A program made the position numbers and the translations under genes. A stretch of DNA of 63,790 nt from a virus: positions 1 through 63,790 of IMG/VR virus record IMGVR_UViG_3300047546_000805, one strand, 5' to 3'. The notes beneath the pieces are model-generated. The model searched no databases and was not told where the DNA came from. It saw nothing but the letters and a program-made list of their open reading frames with translations. This document shows, piece by piece, positions 42,095-51,843 of the stretch (positions are counted from its first letter, which is position 1; every line of letters begins with the position of its first letter).

Positions 42095-44277
42095 TATCCG
42101 AAGAACCTCACTTGACCAATTCCTCCATTTGTTGAGTTAGAGCCTATACCAACGGCCATTGTTCCAAAAATGTCTGGGAATCCGTTGAGAGGCGGACCAA
42201 CACCGGCCATGTACTTTCCTGCCGAATTGGCCTTGGGCGCTCCCTGCATTCCGGAACCAGAAGTAATATACCATTCCCAAGTGGTTCCAAACTTTGTCAG
42301 CCATATAGTATCACCGGCAACCACTGACGCGCCACACGTTGCTAGCACGGTGTTAGAAGAAGATGCGTCGTAAACAACAAACTGCATGGTTCCCGCGCTA
42401 TCCACTCTGAGGCCGTAGCCATAAAATGACCCTCCCTGTGTTGCAATCTGTCCAGCGTTAATAAATGTACCGGCTTCTGGAAGCGTCCACACAACGGCAC
42501 TCATTGTGAAGAACGCAAGCGCGACGGCCTGGTAAGATCCGTACCTTACCCCCAGGCCCCAGGGCTGCCCGCCACTTGTCCGGGCGTGGTATCCATTAGC
42601 ATCATACTTAAGATTATGGAAGTTTCCAACTTGCAGATTAACATTGATGGGTGACATGACCATAGAATTAGCGCTAGCAGCGGTAATTGTTTCATCTACA
42701 CCGGTATTTGCATAGGTAAATGTTGTTGTTGTTGGCACAGAAGCAACGGTAACTGTTGGGAGCGTTCCATACCCGGACCCAACATTAATTACTGTCAACC
42801 TGTCACCAACCGCGAGTTTGTGGGGCCGGTTTGTTGTCAGCGTAGCAATGTTTGATGATCTGGATCTGTTTGTAATTAGGAGGGGGGTGAGTGATGCTGA
42901 CGCATAGGATCCAGCAGCCGTACTACCAATGTCGCTGCCCGTATTAGAATAAGTAAATGTTGTTGCTCCGGTAACAGTAATGGTGGCATTAGTTGTATTA
43001 AATCCCGCTGCTCCGGTAATAGCATAGAGGTCAACTATATCCCCGGTTGCAAATCCGTGTGACGACGATGTGGTTATTGTAGCAACATTCGAAGTCCTCG
43101 ACACGGTAGAAATATATTTATATGCTTGGTGATGATCCCACGCAGCATTGCCAGATCCTATATTTTTAGGTCTTACAATTTGCTGATCTTCATCTATACG
43201 CCATGACCATCCGGGCGACGGCTGTGGTCGAAGAATCATCGGCTGAACCGTCATCAACCTCCATAACCTATCTCTTGTAGGAGACGGCCATGGAGAACTA
43301 ATAGTTCCTGAGGTTGCCGTGCTATTTATTGTTCCACTAACAAGGCAAAGGAACTGTACTGTGTAGCCATCAACATTGAGAACTATTCTATCTCCGTCAG
43401 CATCGACGTGAATACCGGCAACAGTTATTATGTCTCCTGGCTCTAAACTATGACCACCGGGAATAACAATTGAAAAAAAATTAGTAGATCTTGAGTAGGA
43501 GGATGCTGTCCACCTAGTCACACCGTTTACACCATCGGCCCCCCTTGGGCCTTGTACCTGTGCATATCCAAAGTCGGCGCGTAGGGATGATCCGAAGGTG
43601 TTTGAGTCAGTAGACTCGATAATTCTAAAGTCACCGGCCGACCCGGAACTTGCAGGTATGGGCGCTGAACTAGCGTTGTTGTTTGCCGCCCACATTTGAG
43701 ATTGCTGAACCTTGTTAACGCCAGATCCGGTTTGTGCAAGAGAGACTATTCCGGCCGCAGTTGCAGTAGGCGCAACCCATGTACCGTCAGCGCGCAAAAA
43801 CTGTGTCGTATTATTCGGAGGTACGACTACACCACGAACGCTAGCCGCTGCGGTTGGTAGTATTGCTGCTACTTGAGTACCAGTTAGGTCTGTTGGGTTT
43901 CCTGTTCCCGTTCCTGCGGCCCGGCCCTTGATTGTCTGCTCGGAGACTGTTGCTAACTTTGAATTAGTTACAGCGTTGTTATCAATGGTGAGCGTAGTTC
44001 CGCTACCACCAACAGTAATGTCGCCCTTATCGCCGTCTGTTATGTGAATACCGTGGCTTGTTGCTGCTTTACCAGCAAGGTCGGTTGTCAGGTTTGTTAC
44101 TTGTGACTGTGCTATTGTTACTGGGTCTGAGCCCGCTGATCCATGTGATGCTGCGTGGGCTGCCGGGGTTGGGGCGGCTGTCACAGGCTCCCATCCGGTT
44201 CCGTTCCATTTCCATGTACGGCTACCGTAGGTATATTGCTGATCTAGCGTTGGACTTGATGGAAAATTAATTGGCAT
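42094..44277 (-). CDS. Tail fibre-like protein
   Basis: 727 residues. The N-terminus (PSSPTLDQQYTYGSRTWKWN) is a common phage fibre docking motif. The shaft contains Gly/Thr/Ser repeats (LTTDLAGKAATSHGIHITDG, GRAAGTGTGNPTDLTGTQV) and two duplicated blocks (SRTSNVATITTSSSHGFATG and NRSRSSNIATLTTNRPHKLA). The C-terminal about 180 residues form a lectin-like tip. AGGATAACC precedes its ATG. Confidence 0.75.
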   Translation of the reverse strand: MPINFPSSPTLDQQYTYGSRTWKWNGTGWEPVTAAPTPAAHAASHGSAGSDPVTIAQSQVTNLTTDLAGKAATSHGIHITDGDKGDITVGGSGTTLTIDNNAVTNSKLATVSEQTIKGRAAGTGTGNPTDLTGTQVAAILPTAAASVRGVVVPPNNTTQFLRADGTWVAPTATAAGIVSLAQTGSGVNKVQQSQMWAANNNASSAPIPASSGSAGDFRIIESTDSNTFGSSLRADFGYAQVQGPRGADGVNGVTRWTASSYSRSTNFFSIVIPGGHSLEPGDIITVAGIHVDADGDRIVLNVDGYTVQFLCLVSGTINSTATSGTISSPWPSPTRDRLWRLMTVQPMILRPQPSPGWSWRIDEDQQIVRPKNIGSGNAAWDHHQAYKYISTVSRTSNVATITTSSSHGFATGDIVDLYAITGAAGFNTTNATITVTGATTFTYSNTGSDIGSTAAGSYASASLTPLLITNRSRSSNIATLTTNRPHKLAVGDRLTVINVGSGYGTLPTVTVASVPTTTTFTYANTGVDETITAASANSMVMSPINVNLQVGNFHNLKYDANGYHARTSGGQPWGLGVRYGSYQAVALAFFTMSAVVWTLPEAGTFINAGQIATQGGSFYGYGLRVDSAGTMQFVVYDASSSNTVLATCGASVVAGDTIWLTKFGTTWEWYITSGSGMQGAPKANSAGKYMAGVGPPLNGFPDIFGTMAVGIGSNSTNGGIGQVRFFG

Positions 44278-44284
44278 GGTTATC

Positions 44285-44674
44285 CTATTCTAACACACCG
44301 CTCGCAAAAAGTGCAGCGGAGTTGATTTCGTTTACTCTAGAATTTATCCACATAATGTGCTTGTCGCAAATAGCGTCGTCTATATCAGAATCTCTATATT
44401 CTAACACGGCCTGCTGCACAATCGATAGGGCCTGCGGATAGGTCGGTCCTTGTGGAGTTCCGTAAGATAGCAGAATCTCACGAGCATTGGCAAGGGCGTC
44501 CCTGTGCGCTACCGCCCCAGACTCTCTGAACTGCTCGGCATCCATAGCATCCATTACTAAAAGTTCTTCTGGTGTAGCGTCTCGTACTTTTTCAAGTGGG
44601 TCACCGACCCACAGACCAGTTCTGTCGAGTTTTTCTACCAAAATGCCACCGTCTACATATGACTCTCTATACAT
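44285..44674 (-). CDS. Tail-fibre accessory protein
   Basis: 129 residues, mostly helical and acidic (EKVRDATPEELLVMDAMDAE, ALSIVQQAVLEYRDSDIDD), between two fibre genes, sharing one base with the upstream stop. Position and composition suit a fibre assembly protein, but the family is not recognised. Confidence 0.5.
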   Translation of the reverse strand: MYRESYVDGGILVEKLDRTGLWVGDPLEKVRDATPEELLVMDAMDAEQFRESGAVAHRDALANAREILLSYGTPQGPTYPQALSIVQQAVLEYRDSDIDDAICDKHIMWINSRVNEINSAALFASGVLE

Positions 44675-47091
44675 TAAGCGCTTCTCCTTGCTTGTAACCT
44701 TGGTACTACGGTAGGTCTTGTTCCACCGGCCCAGGTGCCAATGGAGATCGCTGCGAGGCTAGTTTGCCCAGTCACTTTAAATGGGGCCGGATTAACTAAG
44801 TCTCCATAGTAATAAAATGGGCTGTTTTGCTGTGCCTGTATCAGAGAACCAGCACGGACTGTCATTGACGAACCTAGGGCAAGTATGCATAGGAAGAAAA
44901 ATGAGTTAGCAAACTCTGCTTGCGCGGTAAAACTATAGGCAGAAGAAAAAACTCCGTCTTTAAACCCTGTAGACGCTGTTGATATTCCAGTCACATGCCT
45001 TTGAGCGTTCGATGGAAAAGTAACATTTGCATTATACAGGGCCACCTCCGCTGTGCCACCACCAGATATTACCTCGAAACCAATTCTGTCTAGGGACATT
45101 ATTGACTGAGATACAATGAATGGTATAGCGAATGCCTCTCCCGCTGCAATCACCAGATCTGCTGCACGCACATGTGTCGGTTCAAGACCGGCCCCAATGT
45201 TATCACCAGTTGCCTGTGGATCAGCATAGGCCCCGCCAACTACCACTCTAGTTTCGGTGGTCCCAGCCCTGTCCCTTAGGTTGACGCCAACACCAGAGAA
45301 GTTTAGTGTAGGCCTTTGTGTAAGGGCTACCTCGTTTCCAGGCTTAACGGTCTGATAAAACGATCCACCGCCAGAAACAGTTACAATTACTTCTCCGGTT
45401 CCGGCTGTTGCTGCTACACCGGCCCCTTGAAAGTCTATCTGGGTTACACCAGTTGCGATGTTTCCGCTTTCGTCCTGAATGGTTAGCGATCCACCACCTC
45501 CACCGCTTCCGCCAGCGTCGGTCATAACCCACTGTGTAGAAGTTCCGTCGTTCAGCCAGATGTATTCGTTTCCAGTTTCATTACTGATCCATCTATCACC
45601 GATATTTGGCGATCCTGGTGGGGTTGTAGCGTAAGTAGTTGTGCTGTGGCTGCCGTGGCTTGTTGCTGCTGCGCCCACGTCTGTAGCGTCAAGGCTCACC
45701 GCCCCCGTTTCGCCATTAACAGAAACTACCGGAGATGCCGGGTAGGTCAGAGCAGTCCATGACGCTAACTGTGTAGGATCATCACCCGTAATAACCCAGT
45801 TTGTTCCTAGGTCTGTGCGAGTACACCAGTCTCCTTTTTGGCCTACAAGGGCTAGCATGGCTGCTTGATTGGCTGCCGCCCCGAGGTATTCCGTAATAGC
45901 AATTGCTGGAATCTGTGCGGCTGGAACTTGCCCTCCGCTGTCTAGGCTCGCGTAACCATCTGCTACGCCCTTTTCTGATTCCTTCTGGTAGCCTACGTGT
46001 GGGTCTGCTGCGCCTTCGTGCGCCGATACGGCTGACGCTGCCGCGCCAGCGGTCTCTTTTCCAGACAGCAGCGTATCAATTTCTGACTCTGTGTAATATC
46101 TGTCATCGTGATTGTGTGTTGATGGAGTACCACCAAGTGCTGCTATATTCCAAAGGAGTAGGACTTCGGCGTTGTTTGAAATCTCCGGCCCGACTGGTGC
46201 TACGGATACGGAAACAGGAATTTTCCAGTAGCCGGTCCCGTCTACCGCCGGGCCGGTTACGTTGTAGCGTACTCGACTTGATGCATCAGACTTTGGCTGA
46301 ATAAATACCTGATCACCAACTGCTAGAAGCGGTGTGAAGTTAGAGATATTAAGACCGGCAAGCGTCTGGTTGTCGATGTACAAGAATGTAGCATTGGCTC
46401 TCAGCGCATCATTCAGTTTGAACTTACCGTTTGATGGGTCTGCGTCTGTTACTGATGTTGAAAATTTCCAGTATGAGTCGGTTGGTGATCCTCCACCGCC
46501 CGGCTGCCAACCTGCGCTACCGAGACCGTCAGCGGTCCATACGTAATTCTCTGCTGCCGCTGTTGGGTCTGGGATGTCTGTGTGATCGTATGTGGATTCG
46601 TGTGTCGCTACCGCTCCGGCTGGCTCCGCGCCTACGTCTGCTGCGCTTAGGCTTACCGCACCAGTTTCTCCATTTACCGAAACTACTGCATCTGCTGGAT
46701 ATGCCAGAGCAGTCCACCCACCAATTACTGATGGGTCTGATCCGGTGATAACGTATACTTTATTCTCATCTGAGCGAATTACCCAGTCGCCTTTTTGACC
46801 TACCGCCCCAAGCATCGCAGCCTGATTAGCAGCAACTCCAAGGAACTCTGTAATTGCTATGTCTGGTATCTGTGCCGATGGGATTTTTCCTGATCCGTCC
46901 AGGCTTGCGTATCCGCCCGCGACTCCCTTTTCAGACTCTTTCTGATATTGGGTGTGTGGATCTACGCCGAGGTGGGTATCTGCAAATTCCACGGCAGCAT
47001 CGATACCGGCCTCCATACGGTTAAGTTCGGCGGCGGTAATCGGCGTGCCTACGGATGGTAGATCTTCCCAATTAGTTGGCGTATACGGCAT
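44674..47091 (-). CDS. Tail fibre protein with duplicated shaft module
   Basis: 805 residues. A module of about 120 residues occurs twice: YQKESEKGVAGGYASLDGSG plus IAITEFLGVAANQAAMLGAV, and YQKESEKGVADGYASLDSGG plus IAITEYLGAAANQAAMLALV, each ending VVSVNGETGAVSL. Next comes VTQIDFQGAGVAATAGTGEV, shared with the FNIII tail protein at 14.9-16.3 kb, then a jelly-roll tip. Late-type promoter and a GTGGAG ribosome site precede it. Confidence 0.8.
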   Translation of the reverse strand: MPYTPTNWEDLPSVGTPITAAELNRMEAGIDAAVEFADTHLGVDPHTQYQKESEKGVAGGYASLDGSGKIPSAQIPDIAITEFLGVAANQAAMLGAVGQKGDWVIRSDENKVYVITGSDPSVIGGWTALAYPADAVVSVNGETGAVSLSAADVGAEPAGAVATHESTYDHTDIPDPTAAAENYVWTADGLGSAGWQPGGGGSPTDSYWKFSTSVTDADPSNGKFKLNDALRANATFLYIDNQTLAGLNISNFTPLLAVGDQVFIQPKSDASSRVRYNVTGPAVDGTGYWKIPVSVSVAPVGPEISNNAEVLLLWNIAALGGTPSTHNHDDRYYTESEIDTLLSGKETAGAAASAVSAHEGAADPHVGYQKESEKGVADGYASLDSGGQVPAAQIPAIAITEYLGAAANQAAMLALVGQKGDWCTRTDLGTNWVITGDDPTQLASWTALTYPASPVVSVNGETGAVSLDATDVGAAATSHGSHSTTTYATTPPGSPNIGDRWISNETGNEYIWLNDGTSTQWVMTDAGGSGGGGGSLTIQDESGNIATGVTQIDFQGAGVAATAGTGEVIVTVSGGGSFYQTVKPGNEVALTQRPTLNFSGVGVNLRDRAGTTETRVVVGGAYADPQATGDNIGAGLEPTHVRAADLVIAAGEAFAIPFIVSQSIMSLDRIGFEVISGGGTAEVALYNANVTFPSNAQRHVTGISTASTGFKDGVFSSAYSFTAQAEFANSFFFLCILALGSSMTVRAGSLIQAQQNSPFYYYGDLVNPAPFKVTGQTSLAAISIGTWAGGTRPTVVPRLQARRSA

Positions 47092-47118
47092 TTAAATTCT
47101 CCACAAACATTTGTATAG

Positions 47119-47147
47119 ATAATAACATGATTATGGTCCTGAAGCAA
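47119..47147 (-). promoter_or_regulatory. Late-type promoter for the fibre block
   Basis: Minus strand TTGCTT (47142-47147), 17 nt, TATTAT (47119-47124) with extended TG (TGTTATTAT). A leader of about 20 nt carries GTGGAG. Confidence 0.75.
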
Positions 47148-47472
47148 TCGGGAATGTGTTGCTTGATGGGAAGGTGTTGACGCTTGGGTATCCGCCCGGA
47201 GGTGTCCATAGGTCGAATCCTGCTATGCTGTACCAGCCGCCCGGACTTCCACCGATAAAACAGATCCAGAGCACTCCGTCTTCGGCAAAGCGCATGTCGC
47301 CAGGAATATATGTTTCTGCGTATGATGGTTCCCAGCCAGCATCTACTATTTCTGGGTTGGCGCTTCCTCCACCGCCCGTTCCTGGCGGACCAGGCGGGCC
47401 GGGGCTACTAACAGTAACCTGATTAGGTTGAGGTCTTACCGTTACTAGATACTCTACTTCATCAACGGCCAT
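47131..47472 (-). CDS. Short collagen-like appendage protein
   Basis: 113 residues. A brief collagen-type stretch GPPGPPGTGGGG near residue 27 links an N-terminal strand to a C-terminal domain rich in Trp, Gly and Pro (WICFIGGSPGGWYSIAG). Its end overlaps the promoter of the downstream fibre gene. Probably a trimeric virion fibre. Confidence 0.65.
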   Translation of the reverse strand: MAVDEVEYLVTVRPQPNQVTVSSPGPPGPPGTGGGGSANPEIVDAGWEPSYAETYIPGDMRFAEDGVLWICFIGGSPGGWYSIAGFDLWTPPGGYPSVNTFPSSNTFPIASGP

Positions 47473-47984
47473 TACTTAATACCCCAACTTGTAGGAAGTA
47501 GGTCTCGTATACGCTTACCAAAGGTGTTCGGAGTGACGTGGCTGGACATATTCCTGTCCCACACCGCTTCAGCGATTTCGTTGTAGTCCACAGATCCGCT
47601 ACCGCCAGAAGCGCTGACATAAGACGCAGCACTACGCTGGAATGAGAACAGAACCGTATAATCACCAGTAGTTGTGATGATGTACGGAGTATTAGCGTCT
47701 GCTGGGTAGAGGTCTCCGGAGATGTTGATTTGATAGTCGAATTCTGATGGCTTGATCCTCCATCCCAAGTCGTTACGCAAGAAGTAGTAACCTGCCAGCG
47801 CTACCCCGCCTCCCAGGTCGTTGCCACCTACGGATTCAGCGAATGCCTGGTCGAATTGTGCGTTACCGGCAGCAACCCAGTCCTTCCAGCGGGAATAGAT
47901 ATCGGCAGCGGACACGCTTGTCAGTGGTCCGTCGTATCCGATAGTGATGGTTTTGGCCGGGCCATTAAAAGTAATACTAGGCAT
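47472..47984 (-). CDS. Minor structural protein
   Basis: 170 residues (MPSITFNGPAKTITIGYDG, ADIYSRWKDWVAAGNAQFDQ, YYFLRNDLGWRIKPSEFDY). The layout matches a family of appendage proteins repeated in actinophage structural regions, with a final helix like EIAEAVWDRNMS. It overlaps the upstream gene by 8 nt and shares one base with the downstream one. Exact role unknown. Confidence 0.6.
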   Translation of the reverse strand: MPSITFNGPAKTITIGYDGPLTSVSAADIYSRWKDWVAAGNAQFDQAFAESVGGNDLGGGVALAGYYFLRNDLGWRIKPSEFDYQINISGDLYPADANTPYIITTTGDYTVLFSFQRSAASYVSASGGSGSVDYNEIAEAVWDRNMSSHVTPNTFGKRIRDLLPTSWGIK

Positions 47985-49431
47985 TTCCGTACTGCCTGTC
48001 TATCTGCTGCTGTACCGGAATGGTAAGGTCAGCCAGGCTGAGCGCCTGGTTCAGCAGACGAATATTTTGACGATTTAGGCTGATAATGCTGATATCTACT
48101 GCTGGGTATTCTTCTGGGTCGAACTGCCAAGTGAAGGTTCCTGAGGTTACATTCTCCTGCCCCGCCACCTCAGTAGTAGTTCCGGCGTCGTAAATGCGAA
48201 TCTCTGTTGGGTTCACTAGTCCAGTAATTGTCAGCGTTGGCTCGTATTTTGGCTCTACGTCGTATGTTATGGCAATATGCCAGGATGACCAGCCGGAGAG
48301 ACCGGCAGGGTTTGCTCCGGCGGCAGTTTCAGCAGCGGATACAAGGGCGAACCCTTCACCCTCTCGCACTGTAACACCGGCCCTTCTAATGCCAATATCA
48401 ACATGCTCGTGGCTCATGCCGTAACCAAGAGAATCTGGTAATCTAAGCGTGGATGCAGAGGCGAACTCTGGAAAATACGCCCTATACTGTGGCCCGATGA
48501 AGTCCTTCGCTTTTAGATAATTGCTACCCTTTGGAGAACCGGCGGAGGCCTCTGATAGTGCATTTTCTGGAAGTCCGTATGGGAGAATGGCGACATCTTT
48601 ATAGACCTTTACCCATGATGTAGGGTCTGGTGATGCCGTATCCATCTTTAGCGGCGCTATTTGTAGCAGGCTGTCGCTAGCAGAGGTTGCGTCTAGCGAT
48701 CCAACCGGAACAGCCTGGAAATATGGGGAGTCGTACGTTCCTACCTCTGTCACTGATATGTCAACTACACGTATTGTCTCGCCGGACCCGGCCTGGTTAT
48801 CTATGGCAAGAATGGCGCTGTTAGCAGAAATGATCTGGGTAAAGTAGTTTACCGTGAATGTTCTGTTCGGAGACCCGTTTCTTATGATTGTTGCCTGAAC
48901 TCTCACAGGTACCGGCACCTCTACACCTGCATTCGGATAAACAGCAAACTCTTCCCCGGCGCGAATAGTATAGTTTTCTACCGGCGTTGCAGCATGGCGC
49001 TTTGGTCCTATTCTGATTCCACCGAATCTGTTTTGGGGGAGTTGCATGTTGTACCAAGACTGTGACGCCAGAACCATTTGTTTGGCGACGGTCACTCTTC
49101 CCAGCACAGTACCAGCAGTTATTACACTAGAATTTGTGCTAATAAATACTGTGGACGGCCATGCAGAGGCATTTGTATCAGTTGGGACAGGTGTTATTTG
49201 CGCCCCAGCCGTGCTTAGAACAGGGTCTCTCTCGACCCTAAGAATAATTGGCAGGTTTGATGTAATAGTTCCAGTGGTAGCGTTGTTGGCATAGGTAAGA
49301 TTGGTTAACTCTACAGATCGTATAGTTATTTTTTTACCTGAGCCTGGCTGGTTCATAACGGCCAATATAGCATTCCCCGAGTTGCTCATCCAGTCGAATG
49401 TTCCGGCAACCCTGTACTGATATCTAGCCAT
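47977..49431 (-). CDS. Minor structural protein with two copies of a GSG module
   Basis: 484 residues. Two copies of a beta module are seen: SNSGNAILAVMNQPGSGKKI near residues 16-35 and SANSAILAIDNQAGSGETI near 197-215. A third version is in the next gene upstream. The C-terminal about 90 residues form an Ig-like domain (LTITGLVNPTEIRIYDAG). Probably a virion surface protein; no family name recognised. Confidence 0.6.
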   Translation of the reverse strand: MARYQYRVAGTFDWMSNSGNAILAVMNQPGSGKKITIRSVELTNLTYANNATTGTITSNLPIILRVERDPVLSTAGAQITPVPTDTNASAWPSTVFISTNSSVITAGTVLGRVTVAKQMVLASQSWYNMQLPQNRFGGIRIGPKRHAATPVENYTIRAGEEFAVYPNAGVEVPVPVRVQATIIRNGSPNRTFTVNYFTQIISANSAILAIDNQAGSGETIRVVDISVTEVGTYDSPYFQAVPVGSLDATSASDSLLQIAPLKMDTASPDPTSWVKVYKDVAILPYGLPENALSEASAGSPKGSNYLKAKDFIGPQYRAYFPEFASASTLRLPDSLGYGMSHEHVDIGIRRAGVTVREGEGFALVSAAETAAGANPAGLSGWSSWHIAITYDVEPKYEPTLTITGLVNPTEIRIYDAGTTTEVAGQENVTSGTFTWQFDPEEYPAVDISIISLNRQNIRLLNQALSLADLTIPVQQQIDRQYGNA

Positions 49432-49955
49432 TATGTGTTCGCTAGGGTGTACTCCACGTATACGTCACAAAGTCCCACAGCAGATGATCCAGAGTGATGA
49501 ACGGAGATTCCCTGGCCCTCTCGTAGAGTAATAGGCTCAATGTTTGAATCGCCAGTTGAGTCCCAAACACAGTTAAGCGGAACAAGTGTTTCAAATTCGT
49601 CGGAAGTTGCTGATGAGGCTGCTGGCTCGTCGTTTGACCATACCCAAGTCCTGAAAGCAACATCTGAGGATAGTGTTACGGTTCCACCAGTGGCGCATAG
49701 CACCTGCGCTGGGGCCGTTTCTGAGTTGGTGTCGTGCTTTGTCGGCGTGATAGAGGTACCACCGGACTGAGCGGTTGTTCTGCGAAGCGACCATGTGGTA
49801 AGAACACCAGTTACACCGGCAGTCTGGTTGTTTAGAACCCAAACTCGGTATACACGAATGACACGACCAGAACCGGCCCCGTTGAATAGTCCAAGCATGG
49901 ACTTGTTGTTAGCGAACGTGGCACCAACCGCGCCTGCTGTATATGTCTGTGCCAT
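49431..49955 (-). CDS. Minor structural protein, single-module paralogue
   Basis: 174 residues, a single-copy relative of the previous protein (NNKSMLGLFNGAGSGRVIRV, then TTWSLRRTTAQSGGTSITPT and KHDTNSE). It looks like the unit from which the two-module protein was built, or a partner subunit. It shares one base with its neighbour. Confidence 0.6.
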   Translation of the reverse strand: MAQTYTAGAVGATFANNKSMLGLFNGAGSGRVIRVYRVWVLNNQTAGVTGVLTTWSLRRTTAQSGGTSITPTKHDTNSETAPAQVLCATGGTVTLSSDVAFRTWVWSNDEPAASSATSDEFETLVPLNCVWDSTGDSNIEPITLREGQGISVHHSGSSAVGLCDVYVEYTLANT

Positions 49956-49972
49956 TTATCAATTACTCCTTA

Positions 49973-51400
49973 TCATGGGTTAGCGTAGTTTCTCTCAAGC
50001 GGAGCAACGAGGGCTACGCTGTTGGACTTTGATCTTTGAATTGTTCCGGTCGCCTTCACGTACTGTCCGGTTGCCAGTCCAATTGCTACTACTGTGATGT
50101 TTGCGTCCGTTCCTGCGGTTCTACCGCCCTGAACGTTCCCATCATAGTCGAATGTCTTAGTGATGCTTGATCCACTTATTACACCAGACATATCTGCTGC
50201 GGAGGCATCATCTACAATTATAGCACCTGTCTCACCAAAGTCGTTACCGGCACCGGGCAATGTGGTGAAGTAGACCCAATACTTGCTAGATGGGTCGGAC
50301 ACCAAGTTGTCGTTGAACGTCAGGGTTAGGGAGGCGGTGTAGGCGTACTGCCTTGTCGCCCCTGTGTTATCAACGAAGAACACGGAGTTAACGTCTGCGC
50401 TGGCAAAGTTATCAATAAATACTCCGGTTCCACCGCCCTGGGTGTTATCTGAAATAAGAGTATACAGTGTGTCTCCAACGTAGCGCAGTAGCGGTGCCGC
50501 TGTCTTTCCGGTTACGGTTCCGGCGTCGGCGTCAATGTCTGCGTTCTGGCGAAGAGCGTACTGTACGAATTCGTAAACCTTCTGTAGCGTTTGTCCATTA
50601 CCGTTAATAATCACACCGAAGTTGTAACTGCCACCCTGTAGGGCACGGGACTGTGGGGTGGTGTGGTATGTAATTGACATTCCGGAGTATGGAGCAACGT
50701 CCGCTGGGTATCCGGTTCCAGACACCTTGATTCCGGTATCTGCTACAGAAATCTTAAGATCTGTGCTTGTAGAAATAGGGAATCGATAAGCAATCGAGTC
50801 CATTGTTGTTACACCGATGTCTGTTAGAGAGGCCTGACCGAACGCCTGCCCCTGCTCTCGTACATACAGTGTCAGTGAACTTCTACGATCAAAGTCCGAT
50901 CCCTCTGCATAGTTGCCGTCACCGTCATCGTCCTTTAGAATCTGGATAGCCTGGTTTACCTGGCCTGTTAGTTGGAAGTTTACCGGGCCGGTACCCTGGT
51001 TGTAGTAAAGTTGGTCGTTTGACTCGATAGAGCCCAGACCAATAATACCCGCCCACTTCTGGGTTACGTTTCCAGAGGTATTTCTAACCGTCCATCCACC
51101 TGTACGGATCAGGTAGCGGGCTGTGTCGTTAAGGAAGTCCCATCCGTCAACAAGTTCAAAAGACTCGTCGGTAATAGGGACCATTGGGAATGGGAAGGCT
51201 GGGAGGTTTTTAGTGTTTGGATCATTCTTCCACTCTTCCTTTAAGAAGGAGTAGAGAGCCTTCAGGGTTACACCATCAGTTGACAGGTTTCCTGTTGTGT
51301 TAAGTTTAATTGTTTTTGATGTGGTGTTGATAAAGACTTCGGTCGTTCCGTTGTCTAGCGCACCATCATTAAGTTGATCCGGGTCCGTAATCAGGGCCAA
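49973..51400 (-). CDS. Virion structural protein
   Basis: 475 residues, beta-rich, acidic, no cysteines (SKTIKLNTTGNLSTDGVTLK, DDDGDGNYAEGSDFDRRSSL, VQYALRQNADIDADAGTVTG). It is of the size of capsid-fibre or appendage proteins. A late-type promoter lies 36 nt upstream with a GAATGGGAAGTG leader. Function unproven. Confidence 0.6.
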   Translation of the reverse strand: MALITDPDQLNDGALDNGTTEVFINTTSKTIKLNTTGNLSTDGVTLKALYSFLKEEWKNDPNTKNLPAFPFPMVPITDESFELVDGWDFLNDTARYLIRTGGWTVRNTSGNVTQKWAGIIGLGSIESNDQLYYNQGTGPVNFQLTGQVNQAIQILKDDDGDGNYAEGSDFDRRSSLTLYVREQGQAFGQASLTDIGVTTMDSIAYRFPISTSTDLKISVADTGIKVSGTGYPADVAPYSGMSITYHTTPQSRALQGGSYNFGVIINGNGQTLQKVYEFVQYALRQNADIDADAGTVTGKTAAPLLRYVGDTLYTLISDNTQGGGTGVFIDNFASADVNSVFFVDNTGATRQYAYTASLTLTFNDNLVSDPSSKYWVYFTTLPGAGNDFGETGAIIVDDASAADMSGVISGSSITKTFDYDGNVQGGRTAGTDANITVVAIGLATGQYVKATGTIQRSKSNSVALVAPLERNYANP

Positions 51401-51435
51401 CTACTTCACTTCCCATTCCATAAGATTCTCTACTG

Positions 51436-51463
51436 ATTATACCGCTTGATTTTTAAAAAGCAT
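51436..51463 (-). promoter_or_regulatory. Late-type promoter in front of the 475-aa structural gene
   Basis: Minus strand ATGCTT (51458-51463), 16 nt, TATAAT (51436-51441). The -35 differs from the TTGCTT form at one base. Confidence 0.65.
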
Positions 51464-51465
51464 AA

Positions 51466-51843
51466 TCATGGTCCGTAGGATAGAGAAGTTCTGTCATCCC
51501 ATACATTTACAAAGTCTGATGATCCACCGGCCCAATCTATGCTGGTTTCTGTGCCGGATTCTGTGATGCGCTTGATGCGCCACAAGGCTGCTGACTTAGC
51601 CGTTCCTGGCTGAGCCTGTCCCACATATACAACTAGTGGGTTGGTCTGGTCAATTTCTGTATCTAGCATTTCTTCCTCCACCCCGGCCCCCGGCTCTCCG
51701 GCGGGGCCGGGCGGACCAGGAGTACCAATAACTACGTCGTTACCGTTGCTGCTCTCTTTAACATAATAGAGAGATCCAGATGCCGGAACGCCTATATTGA
51801 TGCTGTTTCCGCCACCGCTCACAAATAAACGGCCACGGCTCAC
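51466..51843 (-). CDS. Collagen-like appendage protein
   Basis: 125 residues from a GTG at 51843, which overlaps the previous stop by 4 nt (GTGA) and follows GGCGGGAG; a longer frame opens at 51888. It has a short collagen stretch GTPGPPGPAGEPGAG, then DTEIDQTNPLVVYVGQAQPG and a compact C-terminal domain. Likely trimeric fibre tip, similar in plan to the 113-residue protein at 47.1 kb. Confidence 0.65.
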   Translation of the reverse strand: MSRGRLFVSGGGNSINIGVPASGSLYYVKESSNGNDVVIGTPGPPGPAGEPGAGVEEEMLDTEIDQTNPLVVYVGQAQPGTAKSAALWRIKRITESGTETSIDWAGGSSDFVNVWDDRTSLSYGP

